DNA from: Marisa cornuarietis
Taxonomy: Eukaryota > Mollusca > Gastropoda > Architaenioglossa > Ampullariidae
Assembly: GCA_004794655.1 (NCBI GenBank)
Contig: SMMW01000145.1
Location: 2,095,501 to 2,159,500 of the forward strand
Length of the DNA stretch: 64,000 nt
Direction of reading: 5' to 3'
Below the pieces are notes generated by a model. It saw nothing but the letters and a program-made list of their open reading frames with translations, made no database searches and was not told the origin of the DNA. This document shows, one piece after another, positions 1 through 11,250 of the stretch. Each line of letters starts with the position of its first letter. Within the stretch, counting starts at the first letter, position 1. A program made the translations under genes and the position numbers.

Positions 1-712
1 TTTCTTTCTTTCTTTTGCGACACAGATTCATCTGCTATATCGCTGTTTCTGCTATTTCTGGTGTGCCATATACAGAGTCTGTATTAGACCTTTAGAAGCG
101 GCGGGCAAATAAGATTGTGACTAGTGTTTGTGGGAGGGGGGGGGTTGCTAGAAGGTCAGGTCATGGCAAAGGGAAGCTACTCACTCGTTTGACGAGTTCC
201 TGGACAGCAATTTGGAGGTGGCTGAGGTAATCTTCAGTCTCCATCTGTACAGGACCATGACAATTACCTCAGTTTGTCGGCCAAGCACGTTTTATGATGT
301 TACTGACATCGCGGACACATGAAGGTGTCACAGAAATGACAGACTGAGAGACAAGCAGACCGTGAGACAGAAAGATAACAGGTAAAATTAAAGGAAATTT
401 AATTTCCACATGGCACCAGAGGCGGCCTTTGGGGATGGCAACTGGGACGGACCTGAGGGGGCCGCGTGGAAGGAAATTCTTGTTGTCCGGTATATATGGT
501 ATACATGTTATATATAGTCTACACTTACGGCTCCTGACCCCGCATATGACATTCCCCCCCCCCCCTCTGCCCATAGGGCCCCGTGCACTGGTAAGGCCGC
601 TTCTGCGTGGAACAAATATTCTGATTTCGTGTGACAACAGCAGTCATCATACATAAGCACTCTTTTTCCCTTAAATACATTCGTTTCATGGCCTGCGCAC
701 ACACACACACAC

Positions 713-1075
713 ACTGTCACGGACCAGTCCGTGCCATAGTTTTTTTTCAGGCTATGTTAACCCCTTAACAACTTAGGATTGTCACGTGTGGATGGAGTGT
801 TTGCTGGAATGAATGTGATCGGTAGAAAAGTAAGGGTTAAGTTTAGTGAACACTGCTCAGCAGTAGAGTTGAGCGTGAAAGAAATCCTATATAAGGTGTT
901 CAGGCCCGAGATACTGGAGGAGGAGAAGGATAAAGAACTGGGGTAAGACGTGCCGAGTCACGTGAGAGAAGAAGAGAGAAGAGGGTTAAGACGTGCTGCA
1001 GTCACGCGAGAGAGAGGAGGAGAAGGATAGAGAAGAAGGGATAAGACGTGCCGAGTCACGCGAGACAGAAGGAGA
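713..1075 (+). repeat. Possible LTR-like region with short tandem repeats
   Basis: The stretch begins with TGTCACGGACC, carries a TATA-like CTATATAAGG near 887, and then has three diverged units that each start AAGACGTGC and contain a GTCACG core (about 943-1075). A promoter-like box followed by purine-rich repeats resembles an LTR, but I found no partner LTR, primer-binding site or gag/pol in the window. It could equally be unique sequence with a minisatellite. Confidence is low. Confidence 0.2.
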
Positions 1076-2039
1076 TTGAAGGAGAAAGCGATCCTGTGTG
1101 GAAAACCTCGCCCAGAAGTGATCTTTATGGTGAGGGCGACAGTACCAGGAGCCTACCTGAACCAGCAGAGACTGGATAACGAAAGTACTACCGTCGAGGA
1201 CAAGCGACGTTGGAAACCGACCGGACCCCGCAGCGTGTGGATAACTGACGACTATTGATGACTGGCGAGCCGGCCAGTTGGGCATTCTCGGCTCCATTAC
1301 GTCTCCGAGGAGAATCTACGTGTTAACCCCGTGACCCCCGCCCCTCGTCGACACGGCCTGTGTGTGCGCCATCGAGTGTCGGAAAAAATTGTGTGTTCAG
1401 AGCAGTCAAGTGTTAATTTTTCACACCCCCTGGGGAAGGATGACCAGAGCGATTGGGATTATGTGTTATTGGTGTTCTTTATGTGTATGAGTAGTGATAT
1501 TTGAGTTGTGGATTCTGGGAGATTAGAGGTAGGAAAGGCGACTACCCGAATATAGCTGACTGCTGAATTGTAAGTACTGTCATTGATAACTGTTATTCTG
1601 AGAGAGAACACGACGAGGACATTATAGTGTCTGGTTTAAAAGGTATACATTGAGAACTTGAACTGTTGGGAAGGACTGAGAATTTAATAACTGCGATTGG
1701 AAGTCTAAAGTGTATTGTTTAAAGTAGATATTGAGAACTTGAACTGTTGGAGCGGACTGATGTTTTGATGATATGACTGTTGATTTAAGAAGTTGATAGT
1801 GGACAAGTAGTAAGATTTTATGTGTTTATATTTTACGGTGTAAAGTCCTGGGCCACATGACAACTGAAGTAATATGATTTGGACAGCCTCAGGCAATCGT
1901 TTTGTGTTTTGTTGAAAGAACGCGCAAGTGTCAGGCGTGAGTGTGTGTGTGTAGCACCACCCGTGTCTACACACACTACACACACTACACACACTACACA
2001 CAGACGGACTGGACGGTTGGACCCCAATTACATTCCATG

Positions 2040-2335
2040 GTTATCAGACTGAGTCTCCTCAGGAAAGAAGCTGGATCGAAATCGTCGTGTCCTCATCGTT
2101 AGTTCTCTGTAACGTTTACTTGATGGCAGAAGCTTTAATTACGAGGTGCTTGGCTAGGTGCAAAGGGTCTTGAATGATTTTACGAGCTTTCTCTTTGAGG
2201 TGTAATGAGAACAGAGAAGCCAAAGATTGGAAATCACAGCCAGCAATCCTAGAGACTGATTTAACAATATGTTCAAGCTGGTATTTCTCCTGAGCTGTTG
2301 CTCTGTTATACCAGATAACGAGGAATAATAATAAA
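2040..2335 (-). mobile_element. Degenerate 3' end of a LINE reverse-transcriptase ORF
   Basis: Read on the minus strand, this piece gives the C-terminal block seen after the RT domain in CR1-like LINE proteins: IVKSVSRIAGC, then KARKIIQDPLH, then, after a frame change, LLPSSKRYRE and RRFRSSFFP. This order (I.GC, A.KII.DP.H, LLPSGRRYR, SFFP.A) is a known tail of these proteins. The reading frame is broken and no RT motifs remain, so it is a dead fragment. The family assignment rests on this short pattern only. Confidence 0.5.
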
Positions 2336-3289
2336 AAAAAGATTTTTCGATGAAAGAAGGAGAGAACTACGGTGTGAACTCTTTGGACATATCGACTTTC
2401 CGCAAAAATTTCATAAGGCGCAGTGGATGCTTAATGTATTCACGACTGAGGATGTGTTTACATTGCAGTTCAGGTCATTCAAAATTGTCGTTGAAAGAAA
2501 TTGAAAGCGGTGACAGACTTGCCATTGATGACAAAGAGGAAGAAGGGGAACTTTCTTCTGCCTTAAACCATTCAACAGTTTCTATGATTTTTTTTAATTT
2601 TTTATCTTTTGATCGAAGTCGTTACTAACACAAGTCATCCACTAAATTGTAAGCTGTTTCATCAGCTCTAGAAATGAGGCCTTTATGAGGCACGGGACAC
2701 TAAGCTGCTTGCTCTCACCACCCCACTTAAATGAACTTCCACTGACAAAGACCTAGGTTTGAAACACAATTACACAGGTGTAGTTCTACTAATAGAAAGC
2801 AATGTGTGTTTTTAGCAGAACGCATTTTACAAAACCCTGGTATGTTTTATCCTATTACATTTGTAATTAATGTAGTAAAAGAATATAATTAATTGGCACG
2901 GGGGAACTTAGTGACATATTTCTAAAATTCTACAGTCGTCCAACTAGTATATTTTTGTTCTTTTCATTTTCTTTAAGTCTTTTGGTACACTGGTTTTGTT
3001 CATTCTGAAGAGAGAAAGTTGTACGTCCGTGAGTGCTCAGACATCTGTATAGGTACAGTAGGAACCCAAGTAGGAATTAAAATACCCCGATATGTGCTCA
3101 TAAGCTCAAGCTTGTGTTTGGCTTTGCGCAAAATTTACTTATGGACGTAATTTACAATGTGAACGTTTGAATGATTCTTCTTTGCCTTGTTTGTCAGTGA
3201 AACGTACCTCGGATTAACACTAAGACCTTCTTTTGCATTTTAATACAGTGCTTTATCTCGGACAATGCCTATGTGCTTAGTGATGCAGT

Positions 3290-3308
3290 TAATAATAATA
3301 ATAATAAT

Positions 3309-3344
<36 letters not shown>
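3290..3344. repeat. AAT trinucleotide microsatellite
   Basis: Nearly uninterrupted ATA/AAT triplets. No coding or structural role is visible. Confidence 0.9.
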
Positions 3345-3345
<1 letters not shown>

Positions 3346-3496
3346 TAAAACAAATTTACAAAGATACAGTGCTCGCACTCTCAAGCCATGACATTTCGAA
3401 TTAAATCGTAATAACTGGCCTACATTTTACAAGAGGTACCAGATTCAAGTGTGGACGTCATAGCAGTCATGAAAAACATCCAATGGAATACGTTCT

Positions 3497-4366
3497 TTAT
3501 TGAGTAGTAGGAGCAGACAGGGGAGAAGTAGAAGCAGGAGAGGGAGGAGTAGGACTTACTTTTGTTGATGGAGAGTCAACGAGTTGGTCATGAAGTTTCT
3601 GAAGAGTAGAGTTCATGAGGCGACTACACTCTGCAAGGTGTGTAAGGTCCATCTTTATGGTCTCCACGTCCCTTGTAAGGTCTTCAATAGCGTCGCTCTG
3701 AAGTAGCCAGGTTTGGGATTACTATACCTTTAATGGTTGGGTGGAGGGTTGCCGCAGAAGGGAGGGGGTGGTAACGGTCAGGGTGACACGGGGGAAACCG
3801 CAGCTCAAGCAATCCATGCGCGCACGCACGCACACACGCGCGCACACACATGTACATACATAAATACAGGAATCCATTGAAACACTTTTCATGGCCTCTG
3901 TTTTGATCAAGGTACACAGTTCTCTTCAATACAAAGAAATCTTTCTACTCACATCTTTCTGCACCTCATCGAGTTGAAGTTGCACCCTTTCCAGATCGCA
4001 TGCCATTTTATGTAACTAAGACAGAAAGGGATTTTTAAAAAGCCTTCAGACTGACCTCACTTTAAAAGCAACCAATAAGCACAGAAATAAAAGATTGCGA
4101 TATCATCGTCATCCATCAATTATTATCGTCGATAAACATTATCATCGTCGCTATCATCATCTGTAATCAAAGGAAACAGTTTTAAGAAAGACCTTTAACA
4201 TCAAGTCATCGTTCATTCTCTGTCCTTTCATCTTCTGCAGGTCTTGCACTCCATGAGAAAGATCGTAGAGAAAGCGCTTGAGGGCGTTGAGATCGGCGTT
4301 GATGACGCCAGGTTTGAGGCACGACCCCAGACACATGTCAAGGAGAACCTCTATGCTGGCCGCCAT
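3497..4366 (-). CDS. Small three-exon coiled-coil protein (145 aa), unidentified
   Basis: Coding exons are 4193-4366, 3953-4015 and 3497-3697, all joined in phase 0 at GT-AG borders, giving 145 residues. The start is the first Met (MAASIEVLLD). Residues 15-45 contain a VINADLNAL..FL pattern that loosely recalls the N-terminus of the QRICH2/C16orf96 family; that is only a suggestion. Residues about 55-125 have heptad-like spacing of Leu/Ile/Met (HKMACDLERVQLQLDEVQ, then DLTRDVETIKMDLTHL), so a coiled coil is likely. The last 20 residues are Ser/Pro/Thr-rich. The TAA stop lies inside an AATAAA signal. An AAA/GTAAGT inside the last exon is a good alternative donor, so a longer isoform is possible. 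Two TGACGTCA boxes lie about 180-220 bp upstream of the start. Confidence 0.6.
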
Positions 4367-4547
4367 GTTCGCACCGGGTCTTCCCAGTCTCTTGGTTCCT
4401 AAGCAACCATGTCAGCGATGAGGAAGCTGCTAAGGTTTCTTAGGTGATGTGCGACTACGTAGAGTCGATTGTATGTTTGCGATTTGTACAAGTCGTTGAC
4501 AGAAGAGAAAGTCGGCCATCATCAGCCTTCGCGAACTTTCCAGTCAG

Positions 4548-4601
4548 TGACGTCAACTGGTGTGCAACGTCAGTGCTGACGTCAAGATAGAGAATGACGT
4601 C
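4548..4601. promoter_or_regulatory. Cluster of CRE-like TGACGTC motifs upstream of the small coiled-coil gene
   Basis: Two perfect palindromes TGACGTCA (4548-4555 and 4577-4584) and one TGACGTCC (4595-4602) lie just upstream of the minus-strand start at 4366. This sequence is the binding site of CREB/ATF-type bZIP factors in animals. Function here is inferred from motif and position only. Confidence 0.45.
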
Positions 4602-4611
4602 CTGTTAGCCC

Positions 4612-4826
4612 GCGCGCTAGACTTGTTAGTGAACAAACAAACTAACGAACAATGTACTGAGGAACAAATGAACTTATCTTTATTTAATTCTAATGGAGAG
4701 AGAGGAAAAATGTATGAGGCTGTCATCACATGAGAACAACTTTACATCTCATTAAGTACGTGTTAGACTTGCTAATAAACAATGAACTAATATTTATTTA
4801 ATGCTGATGGAGAGAGAGAAAGAGAC
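4612..4826. repeat. Tandem repeat of about 115 bp, left half, interrupted by a LINE
   Basis: About two units, each with the order GAGGCTGTCATCACA, CATTAA..GTGTTAGACTTGCTAAT, CTTTATTTAATGCTAATGG and a GAGAGA run. The same units resume at 11251 after the LINE stack, so the array is one locus split by insertion. Confidence 0.75.
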
Positions 4827-5756
4827 CTACGACGAGTATGTGACATGTCCTACTACCCTGGATAAGACTACACGCGACCTCGTCTATGGAGCTGTGCCAC
4901 ATGCTTACACATGTCTACCCCTGCCCAGTCTAGGCGCGTCATATCCTCTTGTACCCGTTTATAAACCTGTCTTCAGCCGAACAATTCACTCCACCAAATG
5001 CTGGACTGCGGACAGTGTTGCCAGCTTACAAGGATGTTTTGAGTGAACCAGCTGGGATGTCTTTAGACATCTGGGGCCAGTTGCACAACAGGTTTCTAAA
5101 CCTTAAAACTGTTCTAAAGAATCAAAATTTCTTCTTTGCCATTTAGATGCAAAAACATACAAAAAAGTGTACTGACAGGACGGAAAGTCAGACTTTAACA
5201 ACTTTATCTTACTTACAGCAGTTTTAGTTTTTAAAATTCTAAACTTGTGGTGTGCACGTTAAACTGATTATCTGAATAGATTTAAGGCCTAAAAATGTTT
5301 AAAATTAGAAATGTGTTGTGCAACTGGTCCCTGGACGACTTACTAAACGCTATCTCTTCATATATCTCTTTTTGTGTAGATTGCTCCATTCCATTGAAAC
5401 CGTTTGTGCTTTACCCTAACAACAAACCGGCCCTGGGTGACCAAGAGCCTAAAAGCAGTGCTTAATAAAAAGAAACATGTGTTCTTCACGGGTTCAGCCC
5501 AAGACAAGAAACTGGTACATAGACAGGTCCGTAGTGCTATCCGTCAGACCGAGGTGAAATATAAAACTAAAATAGAGTAACATCCGAGAAGCTTGGCAGG
5601 GACTCAAGAACATGGCCAATGTTAAAGATCGGCTTAAGGGGTCGAAAGCCAAAATCTCGGTCAGGCGTTGACAGTACGGCCATACCTAATGCTCTAAATG
5701 CTTTCTTTGGTCATTTTGAGACTCATGACTTCTCCGCGAAAATTAGAGGTGTGCTC
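4827..5756 (+). mobile_element. CR1/L2-type LINE, 5'-truncated, left part
   Basis: Translation across three frames gives a region between the endonuclease and RT domains typical of L2-like LINEs: YVTCPTTLDK, YGAVPHAYTCLPLPSLG, then VWT-like WTADSVASLQGCFE and TSWDVF. The frame is interrupted by the MITE at 5071-5334 and resumes with DDLLNAISSYISFCVDCSIP and YPNNKP. The copy starts inside the open reading frame (5'-truncated), at the border with the tandem repeat. It is then split at 5756 by the Ingi-like element and continues at 9815. Frameshifts and stops make it non-functional. Confidence 0.8.
5071..5334. mobile_element. MITE with terminal inverted repeats, copy 1
   Basis: The left end CTGGGGCCAGTTGCACAACA is matched in reverse complement at the right end (TGTTGTGCAACTGGTCCCTGG), and the inverted match extends with mismatches for about 40-50 bp. 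There is no ORF of note. It sits inside the LINE coding sequence, cutting it between TSWDVF and DDLLNA. A close second copy lies at 53174-53445. This is a non-autonomous element; the superfamily is not assigned because I cannot define a clear target duplication. Confidence 0.75.
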
Positions 5757-5903
5757 CCCCCGATGGATCACCACCTTGTCGCGGTCGGGGGGCTTGTGTG
5801 TCTCGATGACCCTAAGAGCTATGCCGACAGGAGCGTCAGCTCCTAGCAGGGTCACCCATGTCGGACAGGTCGAAGGGTAGAGACCAGACAAAGAGTGATC
5901 CAT
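5757..5903 (+). ncRNA. Candidate HDV-like self-cleaving ribozyme at the LINE 5' end
   Basis: The pairing order matches the nested double pseudoknot of HDV-type ribozymes. P1 is CCCCCG (5757-5762, plus C5756 of the flank) with CGGGGG(G) (5786-5792). P2 is 5763-5771 with 5895-5903, nine perfect pairs. P3 is ACC (5773-5775) with GGT (5783-5785), closing a 7-nt loop TTGTCGC. P4 is probably GTCTC (5800-5804) with GAGAC (5880-5884), with further hairpins inside. The J4/2 strand CAGACAAAGA offers C5889 or C5885 as catalytic cytosine. P1 starts at the first base of the element, as in known 5'-end LINE ribozymes. Against it: position 1 is C rather than the usual G, and P1.1 is not obvious. Confidence 0.6.
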
Positions 5904-8900
5904 GAGTGCTGAAGTCGGAGGTGGTGGGCCAACCACTCCACCACGCAACACTGCCTATATGACACTTGGAGACAGAATTGACAGAAATGGTGCTCGCCCT
6001 GTGAAGACCCGCCAGGCAGGTGCAGTGCCGGGCTCCGTGCCTCAAAGGAGCCCACTTTCAGCTACTGGAGGTCCCTTCAACCCGTCTCGTGAAGCCAGGG
6101 GACGAGGAAGGAAAGCGACTGGCCAGCGTACCACCAAAGCCAAAGACAACCCCAACATTAATATCATGCATTGGAATGCAGAAGGGGTTACCAATAAGAA
6201 GACAGAACTAGAACAGTTCTTGCACCAGAACAGCATTAACATCTGCTGTATACAAGAAACTCCCCTACAAAAAGAAAAGCCCTTCAAGATCAGAGGATAC
6301 CAGACCTTCAGGAGTGATTGCCAGGGGAGAAAGAAAGGTGGAGTGTTGACCCTAGTCAGAAACAACATGAATGCTAGCGAGACCAAAAGATACATGGATG
6401 AGGCAGAATACATAGAAGTTAAGGTCTCCACCACAAACAACGTCCTCCATGTTATCAACTATTACTGCCCCAGTGACAAGATGCTATCCCTTGACACTAT
6501 CCAGGTTCTAAACAGCGGCTTCCTCATCGCTGGAGACTTTAACAGCCAGTCCCAAAGTTGGGGATACAACACCCTTGATAAGCGAGGAGAAGATATTGAA
6601 GCTTGGCAAGACGAGAACCATCTAATCCTTGTCAACGACCCCACAGATCCACCAACCTTCTTTTCGCGCCGCTGGCATACAACAACAAAACCAGACCTGG
6701 CGCTCTGCACAGACGACATCCACAAAAATTTGAGCAGAAAAGTCTTAGACCAGCTGGGAGGAAGTGACCATCGCCCAGTACTCCTCACCATCAAAGGAAG
6801 TACGACACCTGAACCCCCGCAGCATGCCAGATGGAATCATAAGAAGGCACAGTGGGGGCTGTTCAGAATACGAACAAATGAGCTTACAGAAGATATCAAG
6901 GTGGAAGGACCAAACATCAACAAGGTCGTCAAAGATTTCAACGCCAGTATCATCAAGGCAGCTAAAGAAACTATCCCAAGAGGGGTGCGAAAGGACTACA
7001 CTCCGTACTGGACAGCAGAACTACAGAGAGCCCATGACGACCTGACAAAAGCCAGAGAAGAAGCAGAAACCAGCCCCAGTCAAGAAAATAACATCAAGCT
7101 GCAAGAAACAAAAGCCAAACTGCTAAGAAAAAAAATAGAGTGCAAGAGAAGAAGCTGGAGAGAAAAGACAGCAGGGCTGAATATGGAGAGAGACACCATC
7201 AAACTGTGGAGGCTGACTAAGGCACTAAATGACGAGGGCAACAAGGGACAGAAGATCACCCTTGAAGAAGATGGACAGATATTGACAGATAAGACAGCAG
7301 CAAATATATTTGCGCAAGCATATGCAAAGGAGAGCAGCATCACCATCCCACTGCATCTGAAAAAAGAAGCCAGAAAAGAAGAGAAAGAAAGAACAACAAA
7401 AGGGGATGTTCATGAATCGATGCAGCAAGATATTACCATTCAAGAACTGAAGAACGCCATCAACAGTTGAAGAAGAAAAAATCTCCAGGTCCAGACAACA
7501 TAACAAATGAGATGCTGCAACACCTTGGCAGCACAGCCCTCACCAAATTACTGGACATTTTCAACCTTAGCTGGAGAGAAGGCCAGGTACCTCAATGCTG
7601 GAAGGAAGCCAGGATGATCCCTGTTCTGAAAAAAAGGGAAGAACAAGTCGCGAATCTTGAGCTACCGCCCCATCAGCCTGACAAGCTGCGTCTGCAAGAC
7701 CATAGAGCGCATCATCAATCAGCGCCTGCAGTGGTACCTGGAATCTGAAAGTATCATCATCCCAGAGCAAGCAGGCTTCAGAAGATACAGAAGCACAGAA
7801 GATCAAACAACGCACCTAGAGCAGGCCATTGAAGATGCCTTCCAAGCCCAGAAGGTCACCCTAGCGGTCTTTATTGATATGCAGAAGGCTTTCGACAAGG
7901 TATGGAAGGATGGACTCCTGGTCAAGCTCCAGCGAAGCAGCATCAGCGGCAACATGTACCGGTGGATTAAGTCCTACCTACACAACCGAAAAGCCAGGGT
8001 GCTTGTAGATGGACACTGTGGCCGTAAGGTGCTGCTACGGCATGGAGTACCACAGGGGGGAGTACTCTCGCCGACCTTGTTTATACTCTTCATCAACGAC
8101 CTGGTACCAGAGCTCCCAAAGGGAGTCCAGGCAGCACTGTATGCAGACGACCTGGTCATATGGTGCTCAGAAGAGTATGCAACAACAGCAACCCACAGGA
8201 TGCAGCTTGCACTAGACAAAGTGGCAGCCTGGGCAGACAACTGGTGTGTCACCATCAACCGAGACAAGACAACAGCCACACTTTTCTCTCTCTCCACCAA
8301 AGCACAAGCTGGCAGACTAAAGTTGGGAGACGCTACGCTGACACTTGAAGACCAGCAGACGTACCTGGGAGTCACTTTTGACAAAAAATTGACATGGAAG
8401 CAACACATCCTGGACGCAGAAACAAAAGCTAGAAGAAAGCTGAACATCATGAGAAAGCTGGCAGGAACACACTGGGGCGCTAACGAACAGATCCTGAAGA
8501 CCGTGTACCAAGGTACTGTAAGACCACATCTAGAATACGGATCAAGCACGTGGATGACAGCAGCCAAGTCACACCATCAGACTTTGGACAAGGTACAGAA
8601 CCAAGCACTGAGAATCATAACAGGCGCCATGAGATCTACACCTATAGATATGATGGAGCAGATAACAGGCATTTCCCCACTAAACAAGAGAATAGAATGC
8701 AAAGCACTCGTGCAGGCCACCAAGTACAGGCACAGTGAAGACCACCTGATGAGTGCCAGACAGAAACTACTGTCCTCGGGAAGACTGAAAAGATCTAATT
8801 TTGTACGAGTGACACAGGCATTACACAGAAAACACCAAACAAAGCTTCCCGCGCAGGTCCTGGTACCGACTCCCTCCCTCGATCCTCCGTTCTGGAAAGA

Positions 8901-9783
8901 CAGAACAGGGAACATCACCATCTGCACCACAGTTCCTCACCTCGCAACAAAAGATGAGCATAACAACGTGAGCAAGAGAGCCCTGACACTAGCCATGCTA
9001 GAAGAAAGGTACCCCCAGGAATCATGGATAAGGGCCTACACAGATGGGTCAGCCACAGATGCTACCCAAAGAGGAGGGGCTGGTGTCTACATCCAGTTCC
9101 CAAATGGACAGCGGCAGGCAGCAGCAATACCAACTGGCCTTCACTGTACAAACTATAGAGCAGAAATAGAAGCCCTGGTCCATGCAGCAAATACCATCAG
9201 CAGCAAAGCAGACCACGACAGCCAGGTTGTCTTCCTGACCGATGCTCTGTCTGTGCTGCAGGCAATCAACAACAACAAACTGCCAGACCTGGAGGATGCA
9301 CTGCTAAACACCAAGTGCCTCAGAACAGCCCTACAATGGATCCCATCACACTGCGGAATAGATGGGAATGAGGAGGCTGACAGGATGGCTAAGTTGGGTG
9401 CAGAGGACGAGCAAGAAGACAATGCAGTCAACATGTCAAAGATGAAAACCATCATCAAATCTATGTACAGGCCACAACAACCACGAGACAGTTACCATCA
9501 GCTGTCCAGACCGGACCAGGTCGTTATTTTCCGCCTCAGGACCGGGCACAACAGACTGCTTCAACATCTACACAAGAAGCTACACCTCGTACCGTCCCCG
9601 AGATGCCCATGTGGAGAAGCAGACCAGACTGCAGAACATATCCTACAGGACTGTGGGAACCTCCGTCCCCTAAGGGAAGAGATTTGGCCAGAGCCGGAGA
9701 CTCTGCTTAACAAACTGTACGGGCCAGCGGAGACTCTACGGAAAACCACCAGTTTCATCTCAAGAGCTGGCCTCCAGGTGTAA
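5902..9783 (+). pseudogene. Ingi-like LINE polyprotein (EN-RT-RNase H), two 1-nt indels
   Basis: The first segment, 5902-7470 (522 aa), holds the AP endonuclease: HWNAEG at residues 90-95, catalytic Glu in IQET (117-120), GDFNS (211-215) and GGSDH (286-290). The second, from about 7635 to 9783, is in the same frame and holds RT motifs FIDMQKAFD, GVPQGG and YADD, then RNase H (YTDGS, RAEIEAL, FLTDALS, IPSHCGIDGNEEAD) and a CPCG..H..C knuckle. Between them (7468-7633) the sequence reads one frame over (KKKKSPGPDN...WKEARMIPVL). This is explained by one missing T near 7468 and one extra A in the A-run near 7630; the two shifts compensate. The product would act on RNA-DNA intermediates at target sites in the nucleus. 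As read it is broken, though only by homopolymer-type indels. Confidence 0.88.
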
Positions 9784-9814
9784 CCAGGCGAACGACAAAA
9801 AAAAAAAAAAAAAA

Positions 9815-11250
9815 AGAGGTGTGCTCAGTTGGTATTTGTGGCAGAACATTGTGTTTCTGCGCGCACCAACTTGGAGGCATTTTCCAACACCTTTTTCAGC
9901 GTTCTGTGGATTCACTCTCCATCCCAGCTGCTTGGAAATTGTCTGCCATTGTTCCAGTTCCGAAGAAAGCTTCAGCTCAGCGTCTCAAATACGTTAGACC
10001 AGTGGCCTTAACATCGTTGGCCATTTATTCTAAAAGCCACTAACAATTGTCTTGACCCCTTGCAATTTGCATACCAGTCCAAACGAAGTGTTGATGATGC
10101 TAAACTGTTCATCCTCCACACTTTACTCAAACACCTGGAGAATCCACAAGCCAACGCACGACTGCTGTTTGCTGACTTCTCATCAGCCTTCAACACCATC
10201 CAACCACATATCCTCGCTAGAAGACTCCTCGAGGAGCTTTCCTTTAATCATCAGCTAGTGTCATGGATCATCCACTTTTTGGTTGACAAGCAGCAGCGAG
10301 TACTTGTCAATGGCACTTTTTCCGACTTAATCACAACGTGTACCGGCTCACCTCAAGGCTGTGTTTTATCCCCACTTCTGTTTATTCTGTGTACCAACAG
10401 TTGTCGCAGTAACTATGAGGGTCAATACCTCGTCAAATTCTCTGATGACACGGCACTGTCTCTCTCTCTCTCCTTAGCGGGCCAGCGGATACCCACGGTG
10501 TAGCTTTGGGTGAATTTATTGCCTGGTGTGGTGCGATGACAATTTCTTAGAACTTAATGTGAGTAAGACCAAAGAGATCGTCTTTGATTTCCGTCGGGAT
10601 TCTCCACCAAGTCCCGTAAGTGTCATCCACGACAAGGAGGTGGAAATGGTTACTGTTTTTAAATACCTGGGCACCATCTTCGACAGGCGACTTTGCTGGG
10701 ATGTCAACACCCAAACTGTCGTGAAGGAGACTCAGCAGCGCCTCTTCCTTCTCTGGAAGCTGAAATCTTTCTCTGTCTCCCACTAATTTTTTCAGCTCTT
10801 TTACAGATCACACATAGAGAGCGTGCTGTCCTTCTCGTCTATCTGTTTCTACAACAGTTTATCGGTGAAGGACAACAACAGCCTACATCGTGTGGTATCC
10901 ACCTGCTCCAAAGTCATTGGGACAGCCCAAACTACTCTTCAGACTCCATATACCAGACATACACTTCTAAAAGTGTCTGCAATCCTTGGTGATGACAGGC
11001 ATGTCCTGTCGAGAGAGTTTGTCCAGCTCCCATCGGCCCGCCGATTTTGTGTATCTGCATGCAGGACTAACAGACTGAGGCTGTCCTTTGTTGTTTCAGC
11101 AGTACGTCTTTCGAATGGTGCTGAGTGCGAATGAATGAAACATGAATGTTAAAGTCTGTTTGGTGCATACCAATGTGTTGTGGTGGTTTTTTATAGTTGG
11201 TTATCGAGCTGCCCCCGAATTGCCCTCCGGGACAAATAAAGTTTTCTTAA
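9815..11250 (+). mobile_element. CR1/L2-type LINE, right part with RT domain and 3' end
   Basis: This continues the copy broken at 5756. Fragments in shifting frames give AAWKLSAIVPVPKK, QFAYQSKRSVDDA, LLFADFSSAFNTI, GSPQGCVLSPLLFILCTN and KFSDDTALS. The catalytic box is FSDD rather than FADD. Downstream are FKYLGTIFDRRLCW and a C-terminal region up to about 11134. The 3' end reads GGGACAAATAAAGTTTTCTTAA without a poly(A) tail, as expected for CR1/L2 elements. Several frameshifts and stops show it is dead. It is older than the Ingi-like element inserted into it. Confidence 0.85.

Larger units (their letters stand above)
5757..9814 (+). mobile_element. Ingi-like non-LTR retrotransposon, nearly intact
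   Basis: The element is bounded by a perfect 12-bp target-site duplication AGAGGTGTGCTC (5745-5756 and 9815-9826) and ends in about 18 A residues. It has a 145-nt 5' leader with a candidate HDV-like ribozyme, one long reading frame (5902-9783, broken by two single-base indels), and a 3' UTR of only about 13 nt before the poly(A). The frame encodes an AP-type endonuclease, reverse transcriptase, RNase H and a C-terminal CCHC-like knuckle. This one-ORF EN-RT-RNH layout, with a structured leader and short 3' end, matches the Ingi/I group of LINEs. The clean borders and near-open frame indicate a young insertion. Confidence 0.9.

Noticed and set aside
5795..5866. Separate pseudoknot in the LINE leader (TGACCCT/AGGGTCA crossed with CCGAC/GTCGG)
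   Set aside because: It is an alternative pairing inside the P4 region of the candidate ribozyme; it does not start at an RNA end and has no catalytic-loop match, so it was not called as a separate ribozyme.
7974..8567. 197-aa ORF antisense to the LINE reverse transcriptase
   Set aside because: It is a shadow of the RT coding frame with no recognised domain.
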